Below are positions 1 to 9,101 of a stretch of DNA of 64,000 nt, piece after piece. A program made the translations under genes and the position numbers. The notes under the pieces are model-generated. The model saw nothing but the letters and a program-made list of their open reading frames with translations. It made no database searches and was not told where the DNA came from. Source of the DNA: an uncultured Oscillospiraceae bacterium (GTDB taxonomy: Bacteria; Bacillota; Clostridia; Oscillospirales; Oscillospiraceae); assembly GCA_934591705.1 (NCBI GenBank), contig CAKTPM010000003.1, positions 1-64,000 on the forward strand, given 5' to 3'. Each line of letters begins with the position of its first letter. Position 1 is the stretch's first letter.

Positions 1-948
1 TCCATTCACATTGCCAAGAGAAACATCCTCTGTCGGTAACGGATTTTCGCCCTTTAAATGCTCATAAAGCCGCTGCAGGTCCTGACCGTTTATCTCTCCG
101 TCTTTATTCACATCGCCCTTTTGCCATTTTTGCAGGGTGACATCCGCATTGGAGATGCTGTCGGCTTTTACGGTGACGGAGGCGCTGCCGTTGAGGGAGC
201 CGTCGCTGCTCTTGGCCTTGACGGTGTAAGTGCCGGTGGAGACATCGGAGAAGGTGTAATTGCCGCTGCTATCGGTGGTGGCCGTTTTTTCTGTGCCGCC
301 CGTCAGCGTGACAGTGGCGCCGGAGACGGCGCTGCCCTTATCGTCCTTCACCGTGCCGCTGACGGCAGCACCGGGCTTGACGGTGACGGAGCCAGCCACT
401 ACATTGCGCGTACCGAAGGTATTGGCACTCACGCTTCCATCATTCTTCGTACCGCCGGCGATAAAGTCCTTCTCTTCAAATGCCGGGGTATATGTTCCGG
501 CTGCCGAATCAGCGGGGAATTTGGCAACAATGGTCATAACCGTTGTCTTCTTGGTAATGCCGTTGCTGTCACTGCCGCCAACGCCCACATAGCCGGTGGC
601 AGGATTGTAATCGGCGGTGTTATAGGCCCCCCCCTGGCTTTGCTTTAGCTTTGTATTTAACTGAAAGCGCCATACAGGGTCTGTTGCGGTGGTCGCCAGC
701 TTGCCATCTGTCGGCACCACAAAGCTGAACGCCGGGATGGGCGTTACACCGTCATCTGATGCAATGGAGATGGTGTATGTCACATACACATCCCCGGTGC
801 TGCCCACGCAGATCGTGCTTTGCGACGGGGTCACCGACAGCGTTACGGTTTTATCCGACAGGTTCACCGTATCAGCCGAGGCGGTGGGGATCAGCAGCCC
901 CGACAGCATGGCCAGCGCCAGCAGAAGGGATAACCATTTTTTCCTCAA
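1..948 (-). CDS. secreted protein with cohesin-like, carboxypeptidase-regulatory-like and dockerin-like regions (3' end off window)
   Basis: A TTG start at 948 overlaps the stop of the upstream gene as TTGA, with GGAGG seven bases before it, so translation is probably coupled. The 316 visible residues begin with a signal peptide ending near Ala-Ser-Ala. A beta-rich cohesin-like region follows, paralogous to that of the upstream protein, then a repeat resembling carboxypeptidase-regulatory or CNA-B domains (roughly residues 185-255). The end is dockerin-like, with a Ca-loop pattern GDVNKDGEIN followed by a helix, and a second GNVNG motif starting at the window edge. The missing part is probably short. 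A structural or binding role at the cell surface is inferred; no catalytic domain is visible. Confidence 0.7.
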   Translation of the reverse strand, partial: MRKKWLSLLLALAMLSGLLIPTASADTVNLSDKTVTLSVTPSQSTICVGSTGDVYVTYTISIASDDGVTPIPAFSFVVPTDGKLATTATDPVWRFQLNTKLKQSQGGAYNTADYNPATGYVGVGGSDSNGITKKTTVMTIVAKFPADSAAGTYTPAFEEKDFIAGGTKNDGSVSANTFGTRNVVAGSVTVKPGAAVSGTVKDDKGSAVSGATVTLTGGTEKTATTDSSGNYTFSDVSTGTYTVKAKSSDGSLNGSASVTVKADSISNADVTLQKWQKGDVNKDGEINGQDLQRLYEHLKGENPLPTEDVSLGNVNG

Positions 949-2105
949 TGTGATTCCTCCTTTGTTCTCTCCGTTTTTCTATGTTTACTTTTTGAACACA
1001 GCTTCACAAGTCCGCCGGGGAGGGCGAACTGGCAGATGGCCGCGGCCAGGGCCAGGGCCGCCAAGAGGCAGGCCGCCAGCACCGCGGGGGTCTTATCCGC
1101 CGGCCGGGCGGCGCCACTGGCGGCCGGGGCGGCGGCAGCGGTCTCCTCCCGGCTGTCGGTCTCCCGGGGCGGCAGGGCCTCCGGCACCGGGGGCGCCTCC
1201 GCCTCCTCCAGAGGGCGGGTATAGCTCTCCTCCACGGAGAAGCTGCGGCGCAGCTCCAGCTCCGTGTCGCTGATGCGGCGGAGGGTATAGCCCCCGTTGG
1301 TATATACGGCGGGGTCAAAGCCGCCCTCCACGGCGGTCACCCGCAGGACCACGGTGTAGACATGGCCCGGAAGGAATACCTGATCCGTCAGCTCCACGCC
1401 GTCACAGTACCAGGTGACGGTGATCTCCGGCGGGACAGGCAGCTCGGCGGTCACCTGCGCCTCCGTACCGGGCTGCTGGCCGGCCGCCGGCGCAGGCAGC
1501 CCCGTGATCATGACGCTGCCGGCCTTCTTGCCGCCGCCGTCCTTTTCAGAGGCGGCGTCCGGCGCCGTCACCATTACCGGGGCGGTATCTACCCGGGCGA
1601 TGTAGCTCTCTCCGGAGCCGTCCGGCGCCGCGGTGAACTCCGCGTCCAGCACATAGGCGCCGGTGCTGCCGGCGGGAACGGTGGCCGTGATGGTGAGGAT
1701 CTTGGCCTCATCCTTCATGCGCTTCTCCGCCAGGGAGCCCACCGCCGCGAAGAAATGGCTCTCGGGTGTGTATTCATAGGTGCGGAAAACACCGCTGTCC
1801 GTGTTGATGTTGTATTCCAGGTCCAGGGACTCATAGGTGATGACCCGCTGGCCGTCCGCCTTGAAGGCGGTGGGCAGCTGCATGTCCCCGGAGGGCTTGA
1901 GCCGGAAGGAGAACACGCCGATCTCCTTGCCGGGAGGCGGCGTCACCGTGACGGTGTAGGTGATCTGCTGGGCCCGGCCATCGGCGGTGAGGGCGGTTTT
2001 GTCAGGGGTGATGGTGAGCGTAGCGGTGTCCGCCGCCCAGGCGGGGACCGCCAGCAAGATCGCCAGGATGATGCAGAGCCAAAGCGCGCAAATTCCCTTG
2101 CGCAT
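945..2105 (-). CDS. membrane-anchored surface protein with cohesin-like domain
   Basis: The start at 2105 follows AGGAGG with a 7-base gap and gives a clean signal peptide (Met-Arg-Lys-Gly, hydrophobic core, Pro-Ala-Trp-Ala). A longer in-frame start at 2177 would put 24 odd residues before it. The 386-residue protein has a beta-rich N-terminal domain similar in layout to that of the downstream gene product. A second beta domain follows, then a Pro/Ala/Glu-rich linker and a C-terminal hydrophobic helix with a basic Lys/Arg tail, so it is probably anchored in the membrane facing outward. The family is not certain. It has its own promoter and forms a two-gene operon with the dockerin-like protein. 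Confidence 0.68.
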   Translation of the reverse strand: MRKGICALWLCIILAILLAVPAWAADTATLTITPDKTALTADGRAQQITYTVTVTPPPGKEIGVFSFRLKPSGDMQLPTAFKADGQRVITYESLDLEYNINTDSGVFRTYEYTPESHFFAAVGSLAEKRMKDEAKILTITATVPAGSTGAYVLDAEFTAAPDGSGESYIARVDTAPVMVTAPDAASEKDGGGKKAGSVMITGLPAPAAGQQPGTEAQVTAELPVPPEITVTWYCDGVELTDQVFLPGHVYTVVLRVTAVEGGFDPAVYTNGGYTLRRISDTELELRRSFSVEESYTRPLEEAEAPPVPEALPPRETDSREETAAAAPAASGAARPADKTPAVLAACLLAALALAAAICQFALPGGLVKLCSKSKHRKTERTKEESH

Positions 2106-2188
2106 TCGATCGCCTCCTTTGAGGTAGGCAGGGGTTCCGGGGAAAAATGGGCGCAAGCTCCCCCACCCAACACGCACAATTATATAAT

Positions 2189-2217
2189 AGTATAGCGGCG
2201 GCCCCTGGGAAAGTCAA
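2189..2217 (-). promoter_or_regulatory. sigma-A promoter of the surface-protein operon
   Basis: On the minus strand TTGACT (2217-2212) and TATACT (2194-2189) are separated by exactly 17 bases. Transcription would run into the gene starting at 2105. Confidence 0.75.
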
Positions 2218-2329
2218 TAAAAATCGGACCGCCGCCGGATTTTTTGGCAATGCGCCGGAATTTTTTGGCAAATTTTGTGTCATTTTTCTTTTCCCTCCGG
2301 CGGGGCCCCGCAGCGGCGGGAAAGGGCGG
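2218..2329. other. spacer between divergent promoters with a short direct repeat
   Basis: This lies in the 310-base gap between divergent genes (2106-2415). Besides the two promoters I see two copies of a ccgga(a)ttttttggcaa motif between about 2231 and 2272, and no open frame with a ribosome site. A regulatory role is possible but unsupported. Confidence 0.4.
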
Positions 2330-2358
2330 TTGACGGAGGCGGAGAATTGTGGGATAAT
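2330..2358 (+). promoter_or_regulatory. promoter for cdd-deoC
   Basis: TTGACG (2330-2335) and GATAAT (2353-2358) with a 17-base spacer lie about 60 bases before the cdd start. Confidence 0.65.
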
Positions 2359-2415
2359 GGGCCCAGACAGGACCCTGTGGGCCGCCGCCGGGCGGCAGAA
2401 AGAAGGAGGAACGCC

Positions 2416-2805
2416 ATGACCAAGCAGGAGCTTTGCCAAAGGGCCGCCGCCATGCTGGAGCGGGCCTACATCCCCTACTCCCACTTTCCCGTGGGGGCGG
2501 CGCTGGAATGTGCCGACGGCTCGGTGTTTACCGGCTGCAACATCGAAAACGCCGCCTACGGCTGCACCATCTGCGCCGAGCGCACCGCCATCTTCAAGGC
2601 CGTCAGCGAGGGACACCGGGACTTTGTGCGCATCGCCATCGCCGGGAAGTCCCAGGACTTCTGCGTGCCCTGCGGCTCCTGCCGGCAGGTGATGATGGAA
2701 TTCGCCCCGGCGCTGGAGGTCATCTGCCTCAACGGCAAGGGGGAGAGCCGCACCTTCACGCTGCGGGAGCTTTTGCCCTACGGCTTTGACAAGACCTGGC
2801 TCTGA
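2416..2805 (+). CDS. cdd: cytidine deaminase
   Basis: Deaminates cytidine and deoxycytidine to uridine and deoxyuridine in the cytoplasm for pyrimidine salvage. The 129-residue length is typical of the homotetrameric family. The zinc and proton-shuttle motif Cys53-Ala-Glu55 and the zinc pair Pro-Cys86-Gly-Ser-Cys89 are intact, as is the substrate-binding NIEN segment (42-45). The start at 2416 has AGGAGGA six bases upstream; frames extending further upstream have no ribosome site. deoC follows 74 bases later, and a nucleoside ABC transporter lies downstream, so the neighbourhood forms a coherent nucleoside-use locus. Confidence 0.95.
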   Translation: MTKQELCQRAAAMLERAYIPYSHFPVGAALECADGSVFTGCNIENAAYGCTICAERTAIFKAVSEGHRDFVRIAIAGKSQDFCVPCGSCRQVMMEFAPALEVICLNGKGESRTFTLRELLPYGFDKTWL

Positions 2806-2879
2806 GGCGGCTCTTGCCATTTTTCCCCGTGCGTGATATGCTGTATGCGAAAAATTCCCGAAAGGAGATACAATATAGT

Positions 2880-3536
2880 ATGGATATCAAGGAAATTCTC
2901 AGCAAGTGCGACCACACCCTTCTGGCCCAGGGAGCGACCTGGGAGGAGATCCGGGCCGTATGCGACGATGGCCTCCGCTACGGCTGCGCCAGCGTGTGCA
3001 TCCCCGCCAGCTATGTGAAGCAGGCGGCGGACTATGTGGCGGGCAAGCTGCCCATCTGCACCGTCATCGGCTTTCCCAACGGCTATGACACCACCGCCGC
3101 CAAGTGCTTCGAGACCGCCGACGCCGTGAGCAACGGCGCCTCGGAGATCGACATGGTCATCAACATCGGCTGGGTGAAGGACGGGCTCTATGACCGGGTG
3201 CAGCAGGAGATCGAGGCCGTGAAGGCCGCCTGCGACCGCCGCCTTTTGAAGGTCATCATCGAGACCTGCCTGCTGACGGAGGCCGAGAAGATCCGCCTGT
3301 GCCAGGTGGTGTCCGACTCCGGGGCCGAGTATATCAAGACCTCCACCGGCTTTGCCGGCGGCGGCGCCACCCGGGAGGATGTGGCCCTGATGCGGGCCCA
3401 CAGCGCCCCCCGCCTGAAGATCAAGGCCGCCGGCGGCATCGCCACCCTGCAGGATGCCCAGGACTTCATCGCCCTGGGGGCCGACCGCCTGGGCACCAGC
3501 CGCATCGTCAAGGCCGTAAAGGCCATGGAGAAGTAA
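2880..3536 (+). CDS. deoC: deoxyribose-phosphate aldolase
   Basis: Class I aldolase cleaving 2-deoxyribose 5-phosphate to acetaldehyde and glyceraldehyde 3-phosphate, the last step of deoxynucleoside breakdown. The 218 residues match the short bacterial DeoC form. The Schiff-base lysine is Lys153 in the KTSTGF motif, and the second active-site lysine is Lys182 before AAGGI. The start is taken at 2880, giving the usual family N-terminus; AAGGAG lies 12 bases upstream, slightly long. It probably shares the cdd promoter, linking pyrimidine deoxynucleoside deamination with sugar catabolism. Confidence 0.95.
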   Translation: MDIKEILSKCDHTLLAQGATWEEIRAVCDDGLRYGCASVCIPASYVKQAADYVAGKLPICTVIGFPNGYDTTAAKCFETADAVSNGASEIDMVINIGWVKDGLYDRVQQEIEAVKAACDRRLLKVIIETCLLTEAEKIRLCQVVSDSGAEYIKTSTGFAGGGATREDVALMRAHSAPRLKIKAAGGIATLQDAQDFIALGADRLGTSRIVKAVKAMEK

Positions 3537-3548
3537 AAACCGCTTTTT

Positions 3549-3586
3549 GTCCCGCGTGGTATGGCGTTTGTCCGTATCACGCGGAC
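3549..3586 (+). terminator. possible terminator after deoC
   Basis: An imperfect inverted repeat (GTCcCGCGTGgTA against TAtCACGCGGAC) is followed by ATTTTCCC. The T-run is poor, so termination is uncertain. Confidence 0.35.
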
Positions 3587-3624
3587 ATTTTCCCAAAAAG
3601 GGCAAAAAAGTTGGCCGTTTGACC

Positions 3625-3652
3625 TTGCACTTATCCGCAGATATGGTATAAT
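3625..3652 (+). promoter_or_regulatory. promoter of the BMP lipoprotein gene
   Basis: TTGCAC (3625-3630) and a perfect TATAAT (3647-3652) are 16 bases apart. The leader to the start codon is about 78 bases and contains a small imperfect hairpin (about 3658-3678). It does not match the purine riboswitch core. Confidence 0.7.
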
Positions 3653-3736
3653 AACCCATGAATGGGCCGATGGTCCATGGAAACGATTTTCCCGCTGATG
3701 CGTGAAAATAAAAAATTTGAGAAAGGTAGAAAAATA

Positions 3737-4909
3737 ATGAAAAAGTTTCTTGCACTGATCCTTGCCCTCGTTATGGCTCTGTCTCTTGTCGCCTGCGGCA
3801 AGACCGAGACGCCTCCTGCCAACGGCGGGGATGAGCCCGATCCCTCCCAGACCGTCGTCAGCGCCGACGACATCGCCGATGAGATGACCTCTGAGGACGG
3901 CAAGTACGAAGTCGCCTTCGTCACCGATGTGGGCCAGCTGAAGGACAAGTCCTTCAACCAGGGCACCTTTGACGGCGTGAAGCTCTACGCCGCCGCCAAC
4001 GACCTTACCTACAAGTATTATCAGCCCGCCAACGGCAACGAGGCCACCGATGATGACCGCTTCGACGCTATGAAGGCCGCCGTGGAGAACGGCGCCAAGA
4101 TCGTCATCTGCGCCGGCTTCATGCAGGAGAACGCTCTGCGCATGGCTGCCAAGGCATATCCCGAGGTCTCCTTCGTGTTCATCGACGGTTACCCCGTGGG
4201 TGAGACTGCCGGCGATCCCACCTCCCCCGCTCTGACCAACATCGCCGCCATCGCCTTCCAGGAGGAGCAGTGCGGCTACCTGGCCGGTTACGCCGTTGTT
4301 AAGGAAGGTTACACCAAGCTGGGCTTCACCGGTGGCGGCGGCGGCACCAACCCCGCCTGCTGCCGCTACGGCTACGGCTTCGTGCAGGGCGCTTCCGCTG
4401 CTGCTGCCGACATGAACGAGAAGGTGGAGATGAACTACTCCTGGCTGTACGGCAGCTCCTTCGCCTCCTCCCCCGAGCTGCAGACCATGGCCAACGGCTG
4501 GTATGAGAACGGCACCGAGGTCATCTTCGCCTGCGGCGGTTCCATGTTCGCCTCCGTTGCCGCTGCCGCTTCCGCCAATGACGGCGCCGTGGTGGGCGTT
4601 GATGTGGACCAGTCCTTCGAGTCCAAGACCGTCATCACCTCCGCGATGAAGGGCCTGGCCGACTCCGTGCAGTGGGCCTGCACCAAGTTCTATGGCAACG
4701 ACTTCGCCTCCATCGGCGGTACCGCCACCTCTCTGGGCGCCAAGGACAACGCTGTGGGTCTGCCCACCGCTACCTGGTCCCTGACCAAGTGGAGCGTTGA
4801 CGACTACAACGCCATGCTCAAGGCCATGGCCGACGGCACCCTGGTGGTGGACAACGACTACACCAAGCTGGCCAGCACCGACAGCCTGACTCTCAACGAG
4901 ATCAAGTAA
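3737..4909 (+). CDS. BMP family nucleoside-binding lipoprotein (ABC transporter)
   Basis: A 390-residue substrate-binding lipoprotein of the BMP/PnrA/TmpC family, which captures purine and other nucleosides outside the membrane. A lipoprotein signal ends in Leu-Val-Ala-Cys with the lipidated Cys at residue 20, followed by an acidic, Pro-rich linker. The two-lobed periplasmic-binding fold starts near residue 58 and includes the family DVGQLKDKSFNQG segment. The start at 3737 follows an AAGGT ribosome site. It has its own promoter and a strong terminator, as is common for abundant binding proteins. The ATPase and permeases follow from a separate promoter. Nucleoside specificity is inferred from family and from cdd-deoC nearby. 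Confidence 0.9.
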   Translation: MKKFLALILALVMALSLVACGKTETPPANGGDEPDPSQTVVSADDIADEMTSEDGKYEVAFVTDVGQLKDKSFNQGTFDGVKLYAAANDLTYKYYQPANGNEATDDDRFDAMKAAVENGAKIVICAGFMQENALRMAAKAYPEVSFVFIDGYPVGETAGDPTSPALTNIAAIAFQEEQCGYLAGYAVVKEGYTKLGFTGGGGGTNPACCRYGYGFVQGASAAAADMNEKVEMNYSWLYGSSFASSPELQTMANGWYENGTEVIFACGGSMFASVAAAASANDGAVVGVDVDQSFESKTVITSAMKGLADSVQWACTKFYGNDFASIGGTATSLGAKDNAVGLPTATWSLTKWSVDDYNAMLKAMADGTLVVDNDYTKLASTDSLTLNEIK

Positions 4910-4923
4910 TTTCGGCACTACAT

Positions 4924-4955
4924 AAAAAAGGAAGTCCTCCGGGACTTCCTTTTTT
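4924..4955 (+). terminator. terminator after the BMP lipoprotein gene
   Basis: GGAAGTCC/GGACTTCC stem with three-base loop, preceded by an A-run and followed by six T. Confidence 0.9.
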
Positions 4956-5007
4956 GCGCCCTTTTCGGGGACAATTCTCATTTTCTGCCGCCGGGGTGGT
5001 AAATTTC

Positions 5008-5036
5008 TTGCAATTTCACCGGATGTCCTTTATACT
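5008..5036 (+). promoter_or_regulatory. promoter of the ABC transporter operon
   Basis: TTGCAA (5008-5013) and TATACT (5031-5036) with a 17-base spacer. It drives the ATPase and two permease genes separately from the binding protein. Confidence 0.7.
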
Positions 5037-5102
5037 ATTGATATCTATTTGTTTGCCCTGCCAAGGGCGGGCAGAACTAACTTACAGAAAGCAGGTGGCG
5101 GC

Positions 5103-6647
5103 ATGGACAACGCTCCCCCGTATGTGATCGAAATGCTTCACATCACCAAGGAGTTTCCCGGCATCAAGGCAAACGACGACATTACGCTGCAGCTCCGCCG
5201 CGGCGAGATCCACGCGCTTTTGGGCGAAAACGGCGCGGGCAAATCCACGCTGATGTCGGTGCTCTTCGGGCTCTATCAGCCGGAGGCCGGCGAGATCCGC
5301 AAGAACGGCCAAAAGGTGAATATCACAGACCCCAACGCGGCCACGGCCCTGGGCATCGGCATGGTGCACCAGCATTTCAAGCTGGTGGATGTGTTCACGG
5401 TGCTGGACAACATCATCCTGGGCGCCGAGACCACCAAGGCGGGCTTCCTCCAGAAAAAGGAGGCACGCGCCAAGGTCCAGGCCCTCAGCGAGAAATACGG
5501 CCTCTATGTGGATCCCGACGCCCTCATCGAGGACATCACCGTGGGCATGCAGCAGCGCGTGGAGATCCTCAAGATGCTCTACCGGGACAACGAGATCCTC
5601 ATCTTCGACGAGCCCACCGCCGTGTTGACTCCGCAGGAGATCGAAGAGCTCATGCAGATCATGAAAAATCTGGCGGCGGAGGGGAAGAGCATCCTCTTTA
5701 TCTCCCACAAGCTCAACGAGATCATGGAGGTCTCCGACCGGGTCACCGTGCTGCGTAAGGGGCGCTATGTGGGCACGGTCAACACCTGCGACACCAACAA
5801 GCAGGAGCTCTCCAACATGATGGTGGGCCGCCCGGTGCAGCTGGAGGTGGTCAAGGAGCCCGCCCATCCCGGCGAGACCGTGCTGGAGGTGGAGGATCTG
5901 TGCGTTGCCTCCCATACCCACAAGCGCAACGCCGTGAACCATGTGAGCTTCACCGTCCGCGCCGGGGAGATCCTGTGCATCGCCGGCATCGACGGCAACG
6001 GCCAGACGGAGCTGGTCCACGGCCTCACGGGGCTCGACCGCTCCACCGGCAAGATCACCCTCTGCGGCAAGGACATCTCCCATGCCTCCATCCGCCAGCG
6101 GGGCGGCGACATGAGCCACATCCCGGAGGACCGCCACAAGCACGGCCTGATCCTGGACTTCACCCTGGAGGAGAACCTGGTGCTCCAGCGCTTCCGGGAG
6201 CCGCAGTTCCAGAAGCACGGCTTCATCCGCCGGGACGCCGTGCGCAAATACGCCGAAAAGCTCATCGGGCAGTACGATGTCCGCAGCGGCCAGGGCCCGG
6301 TGACCACCGCCCGGAGCATGTCCGGCGGCAACCAGCAGAAGGCCATCATCGCCCGGGAGATCGACCGGGACAAGGACCTGATCGTGGCGGTGCAGCCCAC
6401 CCGGGGCCTGGATGTGGGCGCCATCGAATACATCCACGGCCAGCTGGTGGCCGAGCGGGACCGGGGCAAGGCCGTGCTGCTGGTATCGCTGGAGTTAGAC
6501 GAGGTCATGAGCCTGTCCGACCGCATTTTGGTGGTCTATGAGGGCGAGATCGTGGGCGAGTTTGACCCCAAGCAGATCACCGTGCAGGAGCTGGGTCTCT
6601 ACATGGCCGGCGCCAAGCGCCAGCAGAAAGCAGGTGAAACGGCATGA
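5103..6647 (+). CDS. nucleoside ABC transporter ATP-binding protein (two ABC domains)
   Basis: A 514-residue double ATPase of the simple-sugar/nucleoside class (YufO/NupA type) that powers import with the two permeases downstream. The first domain has a full Walker A, GENGAGKST at 41-49, and Walker B IFDEPTAVL. The second has a degenerate P-loop (GIDGNGQTE), MSGGN signature and QPTRGLD, the asymmetry normal for this class. The start at 5103 is preceded closely by AGGTGG; an upstream Met at 5049 would add 18 unlikely residues. Its stop overlaps the next start as ATGA. Confidence 0.92.
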   Translation: MDNAPPYVIEMLHITKEFPGIKANDDITLQLRRGEIHALLGENGAGKSTLMSVLFGLYQPEAGEIRKNGQKVNITDPNAATALGIGMVHQHFKLVDVFTVLDNIILGAETTKAGFLQKKEARAKVQALSEKYGLYVDPDALIEDITVGMQQRVEILKMLYRDNEILIFDEPTAVLTPQEIEELMQIMKNLAAEGKSILFISHKLNEIMEVSDRVTVLRKGRYVGTVNTCDTNKQELSNMMVGRPVQLEVVKEPAHPGETVLEVEDLCVASHTHKRNAVNHVSFTVRAGEILCIAGIDGNGQTELVHGLTGLDRSTGKITLCGKDISHASIRQRGGDMSHIPEDRHKHGLILDFTLEENLVLQRFREPQFQKHGFIRRDAVRKYAEKLIGQYDVRSGQGPVTTARSMSGGNQQKAIIAREIDRDKDLIVAVQPTRGLDVGAIEYIHGQLVAERDRGKAVLLVSLELDEVMSLSDRILVVYEGEIVGEFDPKQITVQELGLYMAGAKRQQKAGETA

Positions 6648-7921
6648 AAGAAAAATTCTCCGCCCTCTACGCCAAGGACGCCACCAAGAAGGTCATCTCC
6701 TCGCTGATCTCCATTTTAGCGGGCCTTCTGGTAGGCGGCATTGTGGTGCTGGCCGTGGGCCTTTTCAACAGCAAGATATCCCCCAGCGGCATCTGGGACG
6801 GCATCCGGCTGATCTTCGCCGGTATCCTCAGCACCGGCCGGGATGCCGCCGGCGCCCTCACCTGGGGCTTCAACGCGCAGAACATCGGCAACATGCTCTT
6901 CCGGGCCACCCCCCTGATCATGACGGGTCTTTCCGTGGCCGTGGCGTTCAAAACGGGTCTTTTCAACATCGGCGCGCCGGGGCAGTACCTGATGGGTACG
7001 CTGGCAACGCTGTGCATCGCCCTGGGCATTCCCTCGGCGAGCGTTCCCACCGGCCTCATCTGGCTGCTGGCCCTTTTGGGCGGTATGCTGGCCGGCGCTC
7101 TGTGGGGCGCCATCCCCGGCCTTTTGAAGGCCCTTTTGAACATCAACGAGGTGCTGGCCTGCATCATGACCAACTGGATCGCCGCGAACCTGGTGACCTG
7201 GATGTTTGACATCAGCAGCTTCAAAAACATGGTGGAGAGCACCAAGTCCGGCTACATCTACAAGACCACCTTCAACGGTGTGGCCACCCCCAAGCTGGGG
7301 CTGGATAAGCTCTTCTCCGGCTCGCAGGTGAATGCCGGCATCCTGGTGGCCATCGTCTTGGCCATCGTGGTGTACATCATCATGGAAAAGACCACCTTCG
7401 GCTATGAGCTGAAGGCCTGCGGCTCCAACCGCCATGCCGCCCGCTATGCCGGCATCGCCGACCGCCGCAACATCGTGCTCTCCATGGCCATCGCCGGGGC
7501 CCTGGCCGGTACCGGCGCGGCCCTCTACTGGCTCAGCGGCAACACCGAGTTCTACTGGAACACCTACCAGTCCCTCCCCGGCGTGGGCTTCAACGGCATC
7601 CCCGTGGCCCTTCTGGCGGTGAATAACCCCATCGCCGTGATCTTCACCGGCATCTTCATGGCCATGCTGGACATCGTGGGCATGCAGCTGACGAACCTCA
7701 CGGCCTATAATGAGTACATCACCAATGTCATCATCTCCGTCATCGTGTACCTCTCCGCCTTCTCCCTGGTCATCCGCATGTGGCTCACCGGCCGCAGAAA
7801 GCGCAGGCCGGCCCCGGAGAACCCTCCGGCGGCGGCATCCGCGGAGACGGCCGCGCCGCCCGACACGCCGCCGGCGCCCGACGGCGCGGCGCAAGTTGAG
7901 AAAGGAGGGGATGAGGCATGA
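6644..7921 (+). CDS. nucleoside ABC transporter permease (BPD_transp_2 family), first subunit
   Basis: A 425-residue inner-membrane permease of the branched-chain amino-acid/sugar type, similar to YufP/NupB, with about ten hydrophobic helices and the conserved segment around residues 255-285 (ELKACGSNRHAARYAGI) that contacts the ATPase. Translation is coupled to the ATPase by a 4-base ATGA overlap. The C-terminus carries an unusual 40-residue Arg/Pro/Ala-rich cytoplasmic tail ending in a Glu/Asp patch, which most relatives lack. It pairs with the next gene to form the channel. Confidence 0.9.
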   Translation: MKEKFSALYAKDATKKVISSLISILAGLLVGGIVVLAVGLFNSKISPSGIWDGIRLIFAGILSTGRDAAGALTWGFNAQNIGNMLFRATPLIMTGLSVAVAFKTGLFNIGAPGQYLMGTLATLCIALGIPSASVPTGLIWLLALLGGMLAGALWGAIPGLLKALLNINEVLACIMTNWIAANLVTWMFDISSFKNMVESTKSGYIYKTTFNGVATPKLGLDKLFSGSQVNAGILVAIVLAIVVYIIMEKTTFGYELKACGSNRHAARYAGIADRRNIVLSMAIAGALAGTGAALYWLSGNTEFYWNTYQSLPGVGFNGIPVALLAVNNPIAVIFTGIFMAMLDIVGMQLTNLTAYNEYITNVIISVIVYLSAFSLVIRMWLTGRRKRRPAPENPPAAASAETAAPPDTPPAPDGAAQVEKGGDEA

Positions 7922-8949
7922 CATTCCTGATCCAACAGACCTTTATCTACGCCGTTCCCCTGATGATCGTGGCCCTGGCGGGCGTATTCGCCGAGCGCAG
8001 CGGTATCATCAACCTGGCCCTGGAGGGTATTATGATCTTCGGCGCCTTTGTGGGGGTGCTCTTCGTGCGGCTGATGCAGCAGGCGCATGTGTTCGACGCG
8101 GCGGAGGCCGCGGGCAACTGGCTGGCCCTGCAGGGCTTTGAACTGCTGGCCATGCTGGTGGCGGCCCTGTTCGGTGCCATCTTCTCCCTGCTTTTGAGCT
8201 TCGCCTCCGTGAACCTCCGGGCCGACCAGACCATCGGCGGCACGGCCCTGAACCTGCTGGCCCCGGCCCTGGTGCTGTTCCTCATCCGCATCATCGCCAA
8301 CCAGAACACCCTGCAGATGGCCACCGGCGACTCGGCCAGCTGGTTTATGATCAAAAAGACCACCCTGGGCTTCGCTAAAACCGACGACCTGGGCTTTTTG
8401 GGCACCACCCTCCTGCACAAGGTCTACCTGGCCACCTATATCTGCATCCTTATCTTCGTGGTGCTCTCCATCCTGCTCTATAAGACACGCTTCGGTCTTC
8501 GCCTGCGGGCCTGCGGTGAAAATCCCCAGGCGGCGGACTCTCTGGGCATCAATGTCTACAAGATGCGCTATGCCGGCACCACCATCTCCGGTGCCCTGGC
8601 GGGCATGGGCGGCTTTGTCTACGCGCTGACCACCGCCAACTGCTCCTCCAACGGCGATGTGGCGGGCTTCGGCTTCCTGGCCCTGGCCGTGATGATCTTC
8701 GGCAACTGGAAGCCCCTGAACATCGCGGGCGCCTCCCTGATCTTCGGCCTTTTCAAGTGCATTGCCGCGGCCTACTCCACCCTGGACATCAACGGCGACG
8801 GCGTGTATTGGCTGGCGGAGATCGGCATCAGCTCCCACCTCTATCGGATGCTGCCCTACATCATCACCCTGGTGGTGCTGGCCTTCACCTCCAAGAAGTC
8901 CCGGGCCCCCAAGGCCGAGGGCATCCCCTACGACAAGGGCCAGCGCTGA
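7918..8949 (+). CDS. nucleoside ABC transporter permease, second subunit
   Basis: A 343-residue permease (YufQ/NupC type) with about nine hydrophobic helices and the family segment LRACGENPQAADSLGI near residues 196-211. It overlaps the first permease by ATGA and has AAAGGAGGGG just upstream. Together with the ATPase and the lipoprotein at 3737-4909 it completes a nucleoside importer. A perfect 17-bp hairpin terminator follows, ending the operon. Confidence 0.9.
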   Translation: MTFLIQQTFIYAVPLMIVALAGVFAERSGIINLALEGIMIFGAFVGVLFVRLMQQAHVFDAAEAAGNWLALQGFELLAMLVAALFGAIFSLLLSFASVNLRADQTIGGTALNLLAPALVLFLIRIIANQNTLQMATGDSASWFMIKKTTLGFAKTDDLGFLGTTLLHKVYLATYICILIFVVLSILLYKTRFGLRLRACGENPQAADSLGINVYKMRYAGTTISGALAGMGGFVYALTTANCSSNGDVAGFGFLALAVMIFGNWKPLNIAGASLIFGLFKCIAAAYSTLDINGDGVYWLAEIGISSHLYRMLPYIITLVVLAFTSKKSRAPKAEGIPYDKGQR

Positions 8950-8969
8950 CCCTCTGCCCTCACCAAAAC

Positions 8970-9012
8970 AACCGCTCCCCGGACGCTGCAGCGTCCGGGG
9001 AGCGGTTTTTCC
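8970..9012 (+). terminator. strong terminator of the nucleoside transporter operon
   Basis: Perfect 17-bp stem (AACCGCTCCCCGGACGC and its complement) with TGCA loop, then TTTTTCC. Confidence 0.92.
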
Positions 9013-9101
9013 TTCCTCCATCCGGGGCGTTGCCTGCCGGAGGGCAACTTCCTCCGGCTCCTCCCCGAGGGTGGAGCCAAACACTGAGGAGGAGGATGCA
9101 C

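Noticed and set aside
3653..3736. Purine riboswitch before the BMP lipoprotein gene
   Set aside because: The conserved core and loop-loop sequences of the class could not be found.
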